NCBI GenBank assembly: GCA_017551925.1
Contig: JAFZKA010000043.1
Coordinates: 62,001 to 126,000, forward strand
Direction: 5' to 3'
Length of the DNA: 64,000 nucleotides
DNA from: Bacteroidaceae bacterium
GTDB taxonomy: Bacteria; Bacteroidota; Bacteroidia; Bacteroidales; Bacteroidaceae
This document shows, piece by piece, positions 48,258 through 57,546 of the stretch (positions are counted from its first letter, which is position 1; every line of letters starts with the position of its first letter). The position numbers and the translations under genes were made by a program. Below the pieces are notes generated by a model that saw only the letters and a program-made list of their open reading frames with translations, was not told the origin of the DNA and searched no databases.

Positions 48258-48522
48258 GCCGAACTATCAGTTTGGGGAGTCAACGCTCCACGGCTACGCC
48301 ATACCTTTCCGGACCCTAAACGGCAAACTCGTCCTTATCGCCCCCTACGGGGTCGAACGTTCACTTCGTGCACTTTTTCTTGCCACGACAGAATGAGTAA
48401 ACTCACTCTGTTCGTCTGGCTTAACGAAAAAGTTCCTCGAACAGTGCCGTTTTTAACGGGATCCTCCCAAGGTTTGGCGCTTTACGCCGTGTTGCTGATA
48501 CTCCCCAAACTGATAGTTCGGC
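48258..48522. repeat. Palindromic interspersed repeat, copy B (265 bp, inverted relative to copy A)
   Basis: It starts GCCGAACTATCAGTTTGGGG and ends CCCCAAACTGATAGTTCGGC. The reverse complement of the copy A arms is present (CGCTCCACGGCTACGCCATA, CTTTCCGGACCCTAAACGGC, ACGGGATCCTCCCAAG, TACGCCGTGTTGCTGATA), while the centre is about 75 bp longer and different, itself containing palindromic stretches. It lies between the HAD gene and the trp promoter. No coding sequence. Confidence 0.8.
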
Positions 48523-48587
48523 TACTGCAACTGGAAAGATTTTCAATAATTCATCATATAAGTTATCCGAAAAAAAACTTCAAAATA

Positions 48588-48620
48588 TTTGGAGGGTATT
48601 CAGATTTAGACATAACTTTG
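48588..48620 (+). promoter_or_regulatory. trp operon promoter
   Basis: TTTG at 48588-48591, then a 21-bp spacer and a perfect TAACTTTG at 48613-48620. Transcription would begin near 48627, 13 nt before the leader peptide. Confidence 0.65.
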
Positions 48621-48639
48621 CAGCACAAATAGCAAGAAT

Positions 48640-48696
48640 ATGATGATGCATCTTTCATTTTGGTGGTGGCAGAACTCAGGATACAAAAAATCGTGA
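48640..48696 (+). CDS. trpL: trp operon leader peptide
   Basis: 18 codons: MMMHLSFWWWQNSGYKKS. Three consecutive Trp codons (48661-48669) fit a ribosome-stalling attenuation sensor. The stop codon (48694) lies at the start of the antiterminator strand, so a ribosome that reads through blocks it, and one stalled at Trp frees it. Confidence 0.9.
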   Translation: MMMHLSFWWWQNSGYKKS

Positions 48697-48765
48697 GGTA
48701 GAAGCCATATATCCATAAATGAACATAATACAAGGCTCTTCGGTACTCACGAAGGGCCTTTTTTT
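48693..48765 (+). promoter_or_regulatory. trp attenuator: antiterminator and terminator hairpins
   Basis: Terminator: AAGGCTCTTCG (48732-48742) pairs with CGAAGGGCCTT (48750-48760), one G-U pair, followed by seven T. Antiterminator: GTGAG and GAAG in 48693-48704 can pair with CTTC and CTCAC in 48737-48750, which uses up the terminator's left arm and loop. This is classical transcription attenuation in front of trpB. Confidence 0.88.
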
Positions 48766-48802
48766 ATGATTAACAACAGCAAGAATAAAACAATAACAAC
48801 AT

Positions 48803-50005
48803 ATGAATACATATCAGATTGACAGTAACGGTTATTACGGAGAGTTTGGAGGTGCTTACATTCCTGAGATTCTCTACAAGACCGTTGAGACGCTTAAAGA
48901 GAGTTACCTCCCAATCATTGAGAGTGAGGAGTTCAAGAAAGAGTACCATGCACTGCTGCGTGACTATGTAGGCCGTCCAAGCCCTCTTTACTACGCATCA
49001 CGCATGAGTGAGAAATACGGCTGCAAGCTCTACCTTAAGCGTGAGGACCTGAACCACACCGGTGCCCATAAGATAAACAACTCAATCGGCCAGATACTGT
49101 TGGCTAAGCGTATGGGCAAGACACGCATCATTGCAGAGACCGGTGCCGGACAGCATGGTGTGGCTACGGCAACCGTTTGCGCCCTTATGAATATGCCCTG
49201 CCGCGTATATATGGGTGCTCTTGATGTGGAGCGCCAGGCAGTGAACGTGGAGCGTATGCGTATGCTGGGTGCTGAGGTGATGCCGGTTTACAGCGGTAAC
49301 AAAACTCTGAAGGATGCCACAAATGAGGCTATCCGTGACTGGTGCTGCAATCCTTCTGATACCTTCTATATAATAGGTAGTACAGTAGGTCCGCATCCAT
49401 ATCCTGATATGGTAGCCCGTCTGCAGAGCGTTATTTCTGCAGAAATAAAGGAGCAACTGCAGGAGAAAGAGGGCCGTGATTATCCCGACTATCTGATGGC
49501 ATGTGTAGGCGGAGGCAGCAATGCTGCAGGAACAATATATCATTATATTGATGATGAGCGTGTTAAGATTGTTCTTGGTGAGGCTGGTGGTATGGGTATT
49601 GAGACCCCGCAGACCGCCGCTTCAATGGAAATAGGAACTCCGGGAATACTGCACGGCAGCCGTATCATGGTGATGCAGACTCCCGATGGCCAGATTATTG
49701 AGCCATATTCAATATCGGCCGGATTGGATTATCCTGGCACAGGACCTATCCACTGCAACCTCTATAAGCAGGGCCGTGCGCAGGTAATGGCTGTTAATGA
49801 CAGCGAGGCTCTTCAGGCCGCTTTTGAGCTGACACGCCTGGAAGGTATTATCCCGGCTCTGGAGAGCAGCCACGCACTGGCTATGCTGCCCAAGATGAAG
49901 TTCAACAAGAATGATGTGGTGGTGCTTACCGTAAGCGGACGCGGCGACAAGGACCTGAACACATATCTGAAACATAAAGATGAGATTGACTATGCAGCAA
50001 TTTAA
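48803..50005 (+). CDS. trpB: Tryptophan synthase beta chain
   Basis: 400 aa. PLP Lys in [14 protein letters not shown], the PLP-phosphate loop GGGSNAAGT, and GRGDKDL near the end. It joins indole with serine to make tryptophan. It is the first gene of the operon, unlike the usual position next to trpA. Its last 14 bases overlap trpE. Confidence 0.97.
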   Translation: MNTYQIDSNGYYGEFGGAYIPEILYKTVETLKESYLPIIESEEFKKEYHALLRDYVGRPSPLYYASRMSEKYGCKLYLKREDLNHTGAHKINNSIGQILLAKRMGKTRIIAETGAGQHGVATATVCALMNMPCRVYMGALDVERQAVNVERMRMLGAEVMPVYSGNKTLKDATNEAIRDWCCNPSDTFYIIGSTVGPHPYPDMVARLQSVISAEIKEQLQEKEGRDYPDYLMACVGGGSNAAGTIYHYIDDERVKIVLGEAGGMGIETPQTAASMEIGTPGILHGSRIMVMQTPDGQIIEPYSISAGLDYPGTGPIHCNLYKQGRAQVMAVNDSEALQAAFELTRLEGIIPALESSHALAMLPKMKFNKNDVVVLTVSGRGDKDLNTYLKHKDEIDYAAI

Positions 50006-51392
50006 ATACCATACTATCAGCAAGAAGGTTCCTGGTGACCTGCTCACTCCCGTAACCGCCTATCTGAACGTACGCGACCTCTACTCACAGAGCGTGCTCA
50101 TGGAGAGTTCAGATTATCACGGCGGTGAGAACTCCAAGTCATTCATTGCCATAAACCCCGTAGCAACGGTAAGCATTGCGCATGGAATAGGCAATATGCT
50201 GTTCCCTGACGGAACTACAAAGGAGCACACAATTGATGCTGATTATGATGCAGCTCACCTTATAAATGATTTTCTGAGTCAATTTTCAATAGAGGGCGAG
50301 GGCAGCAACTACTGCGGTCTTTACGGTTTTACCACATTCAACGCCGTACGTTACTTTGAGAACATAAACATCAAGGATGAGACCCAGGCCGAGAATGATG
50401 CAGCCGATATGCAATATACACTGTTCAAGAGCATTGCAGTGTTTGATCACTTTAGTAATGAACTGACTCTGATAGAGTTGCTTGGTGAAAATGAGAAAGG
50501 CACCCTTGACAAGTTTGAGCATGAACTGAGCGCTCCCACATACCACACATTTTCATTCCACGCAGTTGGAGAGTGCACCAGCACCCTTACCGATGATGAG
50601 CACCGCGAGAACATACGCCGCGGCATAGCTCACTGCAAGCGCGGCGATGTGTTCCAGATTGTGCTCTCCAGGCGTTTCAAGCAGTCATACACAGGTGATG
50701 ACTTCCAACTGTACCGCGCATTGAGGAGCATCAATCCCAGCCCGTATCTGTTCTACTTTGACTTTGGCGGTTTCCGCATATTCGGTTCAAGCCCTGAGAC
50801 TCACTGCCGTATAGCAGGACGCCAGGCTTACATTGACCCGATTGCCGGAACAACCAAGCGTACGGGAAATGCCGAGCAGGACCGCGTAAACGCACTTTAC
50901 CTTAAGAATGATCCCAAGGAGAATGCTGAGCACGTGATGCTGGTGGATCTTGCCCGTAACGATTTGAGCCGCAACTGCCATAACGTACACATTGACTTTT
51001 ACAAGGATATGCAGTACTACAGCCACGTGATACATCTGGTAAGCCGTGTATCGGGTGAACTGGATGAGAACGCTGATCCTATACGTGCATTCATTGACAC
51101 ATTCCCGGCAGGTACTCTGAGCGGTGCTCCCAAGGTACGTGCAATGCAGCTTATAAGCGAGTATGAGCCGCACAACCGCGGTGCTTACGGCGGATGCATC
51201 GGCTTTATAGGCTTTAACGGTGATCTTAATCAGGCAATCACCATACGCACCTTTGTGAGCCGTAACGGTGAACTTTGGTTCCAGGCCGGCGGCGGCATAG
51301 TGGCCAAGAGCGATGTGGAGTATGAATTACAGGAGGTTAACAACAAGCTGGGCGCACTGCGCAAGGCTATCTTAATGGCAGAGAAGTTATGA
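49992..51392 (+). CDS. trpE: Anthranilate synthase component I
   Basis: 466 aa. Chorismate-binding core: [45 protein letters not shown] and GGIVAKSD. It forms anthranilate from chorismate with glutamine via TrpG. The ATG at 49992 (MQQFKYHT) is inside the end of trpB; four further residues are possible upstream. It overlaps trpG by ATGA. Confidence 0.95.
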   Translation: MQQFKYHTISKKVPGDLLTPVTAYLNVRDLYSQSVLMESSDYHGGENSKSFIAINPVATVSIAHGIGNMLFPDGTTKEHTIDADYDAAHLINDFLSQFSIEGEGSNYCGLYGFTTFNAVRYFENINIKDETQAENDAADMQYTLFKSIAVFDHFSNELTLIELLGENEKGTLDKFEHELSAPTYHTFSFHAVGECTSTLTDDEHRENIRRGIAHCKRGDVFQIVLSRRFKQSYTGDDFQLYRALRSINPSPYLFYFDFGGFRIFGSSPETHCRIAGRQAYIDPIAGTTKRTGNAEQDRVNALYLKNDPKENAEHVMLVDLARNDLSRNCHNVHIDFYKDMQYYSHVIHLVSRVSGELDENADPIRAFIDTFPAGTLSGAPKVRAMQLISEYEPHNRGAYGGCIGFIGFNGDLNQAITIRTFVSRNGELWFQAGGGIVAKSDVEYELQEVNNKLGALRKAILMAEKL

Positions 51393-51955
51393 TAAAGACC
51401 ATAATAATAGATAATTACGACTCATTCACTTATAACCTGAGCCACCTGCTCAAGGAACTGGGTGCTAGCGTGACTGTAGTTCGTAACGATAAGTTTCAGA
51501 TTGAGGATCTGGAACAGTATGACAAGATTGTGCTCTCTCCGGGTCCTGGAATACCCAGTGAGGCCGGTCTTATGCCTCAGGTTATCAAGGCATATGCAGG
51601 CCGCAAGCCTATTCTGGGCATCTGCCTGGGACATCAGGCCATTGGTGAGGCCTTTGGAGCCAAGTTGCTCAACATCGGTAACGTAGTTCATGGAGTAGCC
51701 ACACCAGCACATCTTACTGCACAGGATTACCTGTTTGAGGGGCTGCCCGCAGACCTTGAGGTAGGGCGCTACCACTCATGGGTGGTCGATACAGACGGAT
51801 TACCGGAATGTTTGGAAGTGACGGGAGTCAGTGATGACGGCTACATAATGTCAATGAGGCATAAGGAGTATGACATCCGCGGCATTCAGTATCATCCTGA
51901 GAGCGTGCTTACACCCGATGGAAAAGCAATCATCAACAACTGGTTAAATCATTAA
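51389..51955 (+). CDS. trpG: Anthranilate synthase glutamine amidotransferase component
   Basis: 188 aa class I amidotransferase. Nucleophile Cys in GICLGHQAIGE, His-Glu in YHPESVL, and oxyanion motif SPGPGIP. Supplies ammonia from glutamine to TrpE. A stand-alone subunit, not fused to TrpD as in enterobacteria. Confidence 0.96.
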   Translation: MIKTIIIDNYDSFTYNLSHLLKELGASVTVVRNDKFQIEDLEQYDKIVLSPGPGIPSEAGLMPQVIKAYAGRKPILGICLGHQAIGEAFGAKLLNIGNVVHGVATPAHLTAQDYLFEGLPADLEVGRYHSWVVDTDGLPECLEVTGVSDDGYIMSMRHKEYDIRGIQYHPESVLTPDGKAIINNWLNH

Positions 51956-51968
51956 AAATAAATACATT

Positions 51969-52964
51969 ATGAAACAGTATCTTTTGAAACTGATTGAGGG
52001 TGCCACCTTTACACAGGAAGAGGCACACACTATTATGCTGAACATCATTGACGGCAAGTACAATGACCAGCAGATTGCCGCTCTGCTTATGGCTATCCAG
52101 ACACGTGGAGTGACCGTAGATGAACTTCTGGGACTGCGTCAGGGCCTGCTTGAGACCGGCAAGCGTGTTGATTTTGACTCAGAGAACACCCTTGACATTG
52201 TTGGTACAGGCGGTGATGGTAAGAACACATTCAACATCAGTACATGCTCTGCATTTGTTATTGCAGGAGCCGGATTCAAGGTAACCAAGCACGGCAACGG
52301 CGGAAGCAGCAGTGTAAGCGGTGCCAGCAACGTTCTGCAGGAACACGGAGTGAAATTCACCGATAATATCGATGCTTTGCGCCGCTCACTTGACGAATGC
52401 GGCGTCTGCTACTTCCATGCACCGCTCTTTGCATACGGCATGAAGTCTGTAGGCCCAACCCGTAAGGCTTTGGGCATTCCCACATGCTTCAATCTGCTTG
52501 GCCCGCTTGTAAATCCCTGCCACCCCAAGAACTCACTGCACGGAACCGCTACACAGGCTCAGATGAGGCTCTACGTGAACATTCACCAGCGCATTGGTGA
52601 TAACTTTGGTGTCATTACCAGTTATGACGGCTATGATGAGATTTCACTCACCAGCGGTTTCAAGTTTGTGACCAACTTCTTTGAGAAAGTATTCACTCCC
52701 AAGGATATGGGTCTTGACTACGTATCACCCGAGGATATATTTGGCGGCAACACAATTGCTGAGGCAAAGGCCATATTTGACAATGTACTTGATGGTAAGG
52801 CAACCGAGGCCCAGAAGAGCGTAATCATTGCCAACGCTGCCTGCGGTATTGGTATCATGGACCGCAACCTTAGCATTGAGGACAGCGTTGCTATGGCACG
52901 TGAATCACTTGAGAGCGGTCGCGCATTGCAGACATTCCGCAAATTCGTTGAATTGAATTCATGA
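51969..52964 (+). CDS. trpD: Anthranilate phosphoribosyltransferase
   Basis: 331 aa. PRPP-binding GTGGDGKNTFNIST, KHGNGGSSSVSGASN, and GPLVNPCHP. It attaches the phosphoribosyl group to anthranilate. Starts 13 bp after trpG and overlaps trpC by 4 bp. Confidence 0.96.
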   Translation: MKQYLLKLIEGATFTQEEAHTIMLNIIDGKYNDQQIAALLMAIQTRGVTVDELLGLRQGLLETGKRVDFDSENTLDIVGTGGDGKNTFNISTCSAFVIAGAGFKVTKHGNGGSSSVSGASNVLQEHGVKFTDNIDALRRSLDECGVCYFHAPLFAYGMKSVGPTRKALGIPTCFNLLGPLVNPCHPKNSLHGTATQAQMRLYVNIHQRIGDNFGVITSYDGYDEISLTSGFKFVTNFFEKVFTPKDMGLDYVSPEDIFGGNTIAEAKAIFDNVLDGKATEAQKSVIIANAACGIGIMDRNLSIEDSVAMARESLESGRALQTFRKFVELNS

Positions 52965-53752
52965 AAGATATCCTGCAGGAAATAGTAGCCTATAAGAGGA
53001 TTGAGGTGGAGCAGCAAAAACAGATTGTCTCACCCCGTGACCTCTATGCCCGTGTTGAAAAGCTTATGGCTGATGGTATAACAGCCCGAAGCATGAGCCG
53101 TTCACTCGCCGAAAGCCCCTATGGAATAATAGCGGAATTCAAGCGCAAGAGCCCATCAAAAGGCTGGATCCATGAGGATGCCCGGCCTATGGATGTGGTG
53201 CCCAAGTATGCCGCCTCAGGAGCATCGGCCTTGAGCATACTCACTGATAACAAGTACTTTGGCGGCACGCTTGATTTCATTCCGCAAGTACGCAAGGCTG
53301 TGGATATTCCCATACTGCGTAAGGAGTTCATCATTGATGAATATCAACTGTTTGAAGCCCGCTATGTCGGTGCCGATGCAGTGTTGCTCATAGCCGCTGA
53401 CCTGAGCAAAGAGGAGTGTCGTGCACTTACACGTACTGCTCATGACCTTAAACTGGAGGTACTGCTTGAGATGCATAGCGAGCAGGAACTGGATTATCTG
53501 GAGTGTGAGCCCGATATGGCCGGTATAAACAACCGCAACCTGGGCACTTTCCACACCGATGTGGCTAACTCATTCCGTCTGGCAGAAAAGATGGACACAG
53601 AGGTTGTTAAGGTGAGCGAAAGCGGTATAAGCAATTCTGATATCGTACGCCTGTTACGTCAGGCCGGATTCCGTGGATTCCTTATGGGCGAGTGTTTCAT
53701 GAAAGAAAAGGATCCGGGCCTGGCTCTTAAACAGTTCATTCAAGCGATATGA
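52961..53752 (+). CDS. trpC: Indole-3-glycerol phosphate synthase
   Basis: 263 aa TIM barrel. IAEFKRKSPSKGWI (catalytic Lys), LRKEFIIDEYQ, INNRNLGTF and SESGI. It closes the indole ring. ATGA overlaps on both sides couple it to trpD and trpF. Confidence 0.97.
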   Translation: MKDILQEIVAYKRIEVEQQKQIVSPRDLYARVEKLMADGITARSMSRSLAESPYGIIAEFKRKSPSKGWIHEDARPMDVVPKYAASGASALSILTDNKYFGGTLDFIPQVRKAVDIPILRKEFIIDEYQLFEARYVGADAVLLIAADLSKEECRALTRTAHDLKLEVLLEMHSEQELDYLECEPDMAGINNRNLGTFHTDVANSFRLAEKMDTEVVKVSESGISNSDIVRLLRQAGFRGFLMGECFMKEKDPGLALKQFIQAI

Positions 53753-54378
53753 TTATCAAGGTCTGTGGAATGCGTGATGCTAAGAATATCAGGGATGTAG
53801 AGAATCTGCGCCCTGATATGATGGGGTTCATGTTCTGGAACGGCAGCAAGCGTTATGTGTCTCAAAAGCCTGAATACTTGCCTAAACTGTACAGAGTAGG
53901 GGTCTTTGTAAACCCTGAACTGGACGATGTGATATCAAAAGTCAAGGAGTTTGGGCTCAAACGCATACAACTTCATGGCACGGAATCAGCAGCGTTCTGC
54001 CATTCCGTTTATTCGGCAACTAAACTGCCTGTCACAAAGGCCATTTCAATAGCAACGGAGTCGGATTTTGAGATCTGCCGCCAGTATGAGCAGGAAAATG
54101 TAGTTGATATGTTCCTGTTTGACACCAAATGCAGCGGGTGGGGCGGCAGCGGTCAGAGTTTTGACTGGAGTTTGCTTGACAATTATCAGGGCAGCAAACC
54201 GTTCCTTCTGGCTGGAGGCATCGGCCCAGGAATGGAAGAGAGCATTGCCGGCATAAAGCACCCACAGTTCTACGGCATAGACCTTAACAGCCGATTTGAG
54301 ACTGCGCCAGCCGTAAAAGAGATTAGTAAATTGAGTCTATTTATCAATAACATAAGAAGTTATGAACAGAATAAATAA
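53749..54378 (+). CDS. trpF: Phosphoribosylanthranilate isomerase
   Basis: 209 aa. Catalytic Cys in IKVCGMRDAKN, IQLHG, FLFDTKC (catalytic Asp) and GIGPGM (usually GLxPxN). A separate protein rather than a TrpC fusion. Its last 17 bases overlap trpA. Confidence 0.93.
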   Translation: MIIKVCGMRDAKNIRDVENLRPDMMGFMFWNGSKRYVSQKPEYLPKLYRVGVFVNPELDDVISKVKEFGLKRIQLHGTESAAFCHSVYSATKLPVTKAISIATESDFEICRQYEQENVVDMFLFDTKCSGWGGSGQSFDWSLLDNYQGSKPFLLAGGIGPGMEESIAGIKHPQFYGIDLNSRFETAPAVKEISKLSLFINNIRSYEQNK

Positions 54379-55135
54379 ATTGTTCGCCACAAAGGAACAA
54401 GGCATCTTGTCACTATATTTCTGTGCCGGACACCCCACACTGGAGAGCACCGCACAGATAATCCGCACACTTGAAAAGAAAGGCGTTGATATGATTGAAG
54501 TTGGAATACCGTTCAGTGACCCCATGGCTGACGGCCCTGTAATCCAGGATGCCGCAACCAAGGCTCTGCGCAATGGTATGACCCTGAAACTGCTGTTTGA
54601 GCAACTCTCAGACATACGCAAGGACGTAACAATGCCGCTGGTATTCATGGGTTACCTGAATCCTATCTACCAGTATGGTTATGAGGCATTCTTCAAAAAG
54701 TGCAATGAGATTGGTATTGACGGCGTTATTATCCCTGATCTGCCGTTTAAGGACTATCTTGAGACAGTTAAGCCCATTGCCGATAATTATGATGTACGTA
54801 TAATTATGCTCATCACACCTGAGACAAGCGATGACCGCATACGCTTTATTGATGACAATACTGACGGATTCATCTATATGGTAAGTTCTGCTGCCACTAC
54901 CGGTGCACAGAAGGAGTTTGACCGCCAGAAACAGGAATACTTCAACCACGTGAACGGCATGAATCTGAAGCATCCTCGTATGATTGGATTTGGAATCAGC
55001 AACAAACAGACCCTTGAGAGTGCTCAGGCCAATGCTGCAGGTTGTATTATCGGCAGCAAGTTTGTGCAATTATTGGAGCAGTTTGGCAACGCTGAAGAAG
55101 CGTTTGGTGCGTTGGGAGAAGCTCTGCAGAGGTGA
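54362..55135 (+). CDS. trpA: Tryptophan synthase alpha chain
   Basis: 257 aa. Catalytic Glu in IEVGIPFSDPMADGPVIQ and Asp in GVIIPDLPFKDY; FGISNKQT for phosphate binding. Releases indole from indoleglycerol phosphate for TrpB. Last gene of the operon, followed by hairpins at 55199-55223 and 55281-55325. Confidence 0.97.
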   Translation: MNRINKLFATKEQGILSLYFCAGHPTLESTAQIIRTLEKKGVDMIEVGIPFSDPMADGPVIQDAATKALRNGMTLKLLFEQLSDIRKDVTMPLVFMGYLNPIYQYGYEAFFKKCNEIGIDGVIIPDLPFKDYLETVKPIADNYDVRIIMLITPETSDDRIRFIDDNTDGFIYMVSSAATTGAQKEFDRQKQEYFNHVNGMNLKHPRMIGFGISNKQTLESAQANAAGCIIGSKFVQLLEQFGNAEEAFGALGEALQR

Positions 55136-55198
55136 GGGCCGGAATTCGCTTACGCGCATCCCTTCCCCTGCGGGGAGCTAATTGCCACAAACAAATAC

Positions 55199-55223
55199 AG
55201 CCCGACAGCATAGCTGACGGGCT
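55199..55223 (+). terminator. Hairpin downstream of trpA
   Basis: AGCCCGACAGC pairs with GCTGACGGGCT with one mismatch; followed by AATTCATTTT rather than a T run. Probable trp operon terminator. Confidence 0.5.
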
Positions 55224-55280
55224 AATTCATTTTGCACTTCCTCCGTGACAGTGAGCAAGCTCTCTATCCCGGTGGGAGCG

Positions 55281-55325
55281 CAAAATGAATAAAGGCATCG
55301 ATTTTCGATGCCTTTATTCATTTTG
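55281..55325. repeat. 21-bp perfect hairpin at the left edge of the element
   Basis: CAAAATGAATAAAGGCATCGA pairs without mismatch with TCGATGCCTTTATTCATTTTG across a TTT loop. The CATTTTG ends recur in further copies: TTCATTTTGCACTTCCTCC (55226-55244) is an imperfect inverted copy of GGGAGCGCAAAATGAA (55274-55289) and a near direct copy of TTCATTTTGTGATTCCGCC (55317-55335). It may be terminator, attachment region or both. Confidence 0.6.
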
Positions 55326-55440
55326 TGATTCCGCCGGGATTATGCTTTCTGATATTTGTTAATATTTGTAAACACATAATTGGTTATAATATTGATAGTT
55401 AGATGTATTTATGGGATAATAGATACTAATAGATAATAAA

Positions 55441-55485
55441 AGTGTTGGAACAATGTTGGAACACTTAATATTTTTATTATCTTTG
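55441..55485 (+). promoter_or_regulatory. Integrase promoter with operator-like repeat
   Basis: AGTGTTGGAACAATGTTGGAACACT (55441-55465) holds two direct TGTTGGAACA units inside an AGTGTT/AACACT dyad, over the -33 region. TATCTTTG at 55478-55485 is a perfect -7 box, 26 bp before the ATG. Two TAATAGATA repeats lie just upstream (55418-55435). Confidence 0.55.
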
Positions 55486-55511
55486 TAGTGCAAACCTATA
55501 ATTTTCTTGAT

Positions 55512-56954
55512 ATGTCTACCTATTATTCATTCAAAACGGATGGTGTTGTAACCATCAGAGTCCGCATTGGTAAGCGTGTAAACGGGGTTGTAACAGAACT
55601 CGTTGGACTTAAAAAAATTATTACAAATTTATTTGTTTCTCAGAAGGATTGGGATGATTATCACAAGCTTCAGTCTGTAAATGCGCGGGATAAGTTTCTG
55701 CAGAGGAATCCTAAATTTGGTGCGAGTATTGGGCAGCTGCAGGAAATCCGGAAGCGGATTGATTCTTGCGGGACTGACATGAACCCGCAGAAGATGGATG
55801 ATATTATTAATGCGGTGGTGAATGCGCAGCAGATTGAGCGGGAGAAGAAACGCCTGAAGGAGGAAGAGGAAGACAAACAGGCTAAAGAGGCTGCTGATAT
55901 GCTCCGGAACAGGATGACGCTATCCAAATTCATTGACCGGTACATTAAAGAGATTAAAGAGGAAAAGCGGACTACCCTGCAGTATGGGCGCACTTATGCC
56001 CGTGGATCCAAATTCAATACGGCTAATGCCTTGGGACACTTTAAGGAGTTCATGAAGGATACGGGCATCACATACGACTTTAAAGATGTTGACCTGGAGT
56101 GCTATAATAAGTATAGGAATTGGCTTATGGCCCGGGACATAAGCAAAATTAAGTTCAAGGATACTGAGCGTAACTATAAGAAGGCCCACCCTGTACCTAA
56201 GGGGGAAGTTAGGCATTACTCTGATAATACCATTGCACGTTTCATAAAGCAGCTGAAGGCGGTTCTGCGGGCGGCTGAGAGCCGCGGATATCCGGTTAAC
56301 CCTGCTTACAAGAGCGCAGAGTTCAAGGGTAAGGTTGAGGATATTGATTCTATCTATCTGACACGTGCTGAGCTGGAGAAGATGGAGAATGTGGATCTTG
56401 CCAAGACTGAGGATAAGAAGAACTATGAGCTGGCCAGGGATTTATTTATGATTGGTGTGTGGACTGCGCAGCGTGTGTCTGACTATAATAACCTGAAGCC
56501 GGAGAATATTAAGGTTGAGGATGACAATGGTACTGAGATGACTTATATCTCCATTCACCAGCAGAAGACGGGCCGTCTGGTAGAGATTCCTTGCAATGCC
56601 AAGGTTTGCGCTATACTGCAGAAATATCCTAAGGGTTTGCCCCATCTGAGCGAGCAGAAGATTAACCTTTATATTAAGGATATTGGCAAGATGGCGAAGA
56701 TTAACGATAAGGTTGAGGTTAAAGAGTCCCGTGGCGGAAAGGTGGTTAAGACTTACTTTAAGAAATATGAGCTAATTGGCACACATACAGCACGTAGGAC
56801 TGGCGCAACGCTGATGTATCTGGCAGGGATTCCTATCTATGACATCATGCGTGTGACGGGCCACAAGAGCATAAATACATTGGAGAAATACATCAGAGCT
56901 GACAAGCTGGAGGTGGCCCAGAAACTGAGGAACAGTTACGCCTACTTTAAGTGA
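55512..56954 (+). CDS. int: Tyrosine recombinase/phage-type integrase
   Basis: 480 aa. An N-terminal arm-binding domain (about 1-130, with a charged coiled part), a SAM-like core-binding domain (about 145-270: LSKFIDRYIKEIKEEKRTTL), and a catalytic domain with Arg in WTAQRVSDYNNL, Lys in HQQKTGRLVEIP, HTARRTGAT, GHKSINT and the Tyr nucleophile in LEKYIR. It should integrate and excise the surrounding element. The ATG at 55512 follows the -7 box by 26 bp; a GTG frame start at 55488 is too close to it. Confidence 0.93.
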   Translation: MSTYYSFKTDGVVTIRVRIGKRVNGVVTELVGLKKIITNLFVSQKDWDDYHKLQSVNARDKFLQRNPKFGASIGQLQEIRKRIDSCGTDMNPQKMDDIINAVVNAQQIEREKKRLKEEEEDKQAKEAADMLRNRMTLSKFIDRYIKEIKEEKRTTLQYGRTYARGSKFNTANALGHFKEFMKDTGITYDFKDVDLECYNKYRNWLMARDISKIKFKDTERNYKKAHPVPKGEVRHYSDNTIARFIKQLKAVLRAAESRGYPVNPAYKSAEFKGKVEDIDSIYLTRAELEKMENVDLAKTEDKKNYELARDLFMIGVWTAQRVSDYNNLKPENIKVEDDNGTEMTYISIHQQKTGRLVEIPCNAKVCAILQKYPKGLPHLSEQKINLYIKDIGKMAKINDKVEVKESRGGKVVKTYFKKYELIGTHTARRTGATLMYLAGIPIYDIMRVTGHKSINTLEKYIRADKLEVAQKLRNSYAYFK

Positions 56955-56980
56955 CCTTTTGTAGGCGGTTTAGACGGTAT

Positions 56981-57012
56981 GAAACAGCCGGGCGGAGAGC
57001 CTGGCTGTTTCT
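56981..57012 (+). terminator. Terminator hairpin after the integrase
   Basis: GAAACAGCCGGGC pairs with GCCTGGCTGTTTC (one mismatch) across a GGAGA loop. The following 230 bp are AT-rich; I see no gene before 57248. Confidence 0.6.
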
Positions 57013-57247
57013 GTATAATCAAACAGAAATGCGGTGTAATACATAAAAATGCTTAAATGGGTGTGTTGTGTCACGATTTGTCAAAAATAATTTTATGAAT
57101 AGTTATCCTAAAGCGTTTTACACTTTTGAAATATGGCAGTTTTTGGGGTCTGATTCGGGGTGAATTTTAATGGTAAATTGGTGTTTTTTGAGACGATTTG
57201 TGCATATAGGGCGGGTAAATATGCAAAACTAAAGAAAAACGTTACCT

Positions 57248-57484
57248 ATGAGTGAGATTTACACTACAAAATGGTACAAGTTTGAAATGTATTGCTATAA
57301 ATTTGCCGCCAACGATGAGTCCTGTATATGCTTATGGGAGTATCGGAAACCGAACTATCTGACCAAATCCGCCTGCATGAAGTGTATATTTTTGTTAAAA
57401 TACACCGGCCCTTTCTGTGCATTGGGCGGAGGTGGTTTGATGAGGTATATGGCTGTTTCCTACGGGCGGGTTATGATAAGCTAG
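57248..57484 (+). CDS. Possible small Cys-rich protein
   Basis: 78 codons (MSEIYTTKWYKFEMYCY start, six Cys including CICLWEY and CMKC). There is no recognisable domain and no clear -7 box. It ends just before the TTCTTTAAAAATTCGAC motif shared with 61468. It may be a real accessory gene or chance; it is the only sizeable open frame in this interval. Confidence 0.3.
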   Translation: MSEIYTTKWYKFEMYCYKFAANDESCICLWEYRKPNYLTKSACMKCIFLLKYTGPFCALGGGGLMRYMAVSYGRVMIS

Positions 57485-57546
57485 TTGTTCTTTAAAAATT
57501 CGACCTCTGCAGAGAACTATTAACTTATTACGAATAATTGAAAGTG

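Noticed and set aside
55136..55511. tRNA gene as integrase target
   Set aside because: No cloverleaf, TTCGA-type T loop or CCA end could be found here; only terminator-like palindromes.
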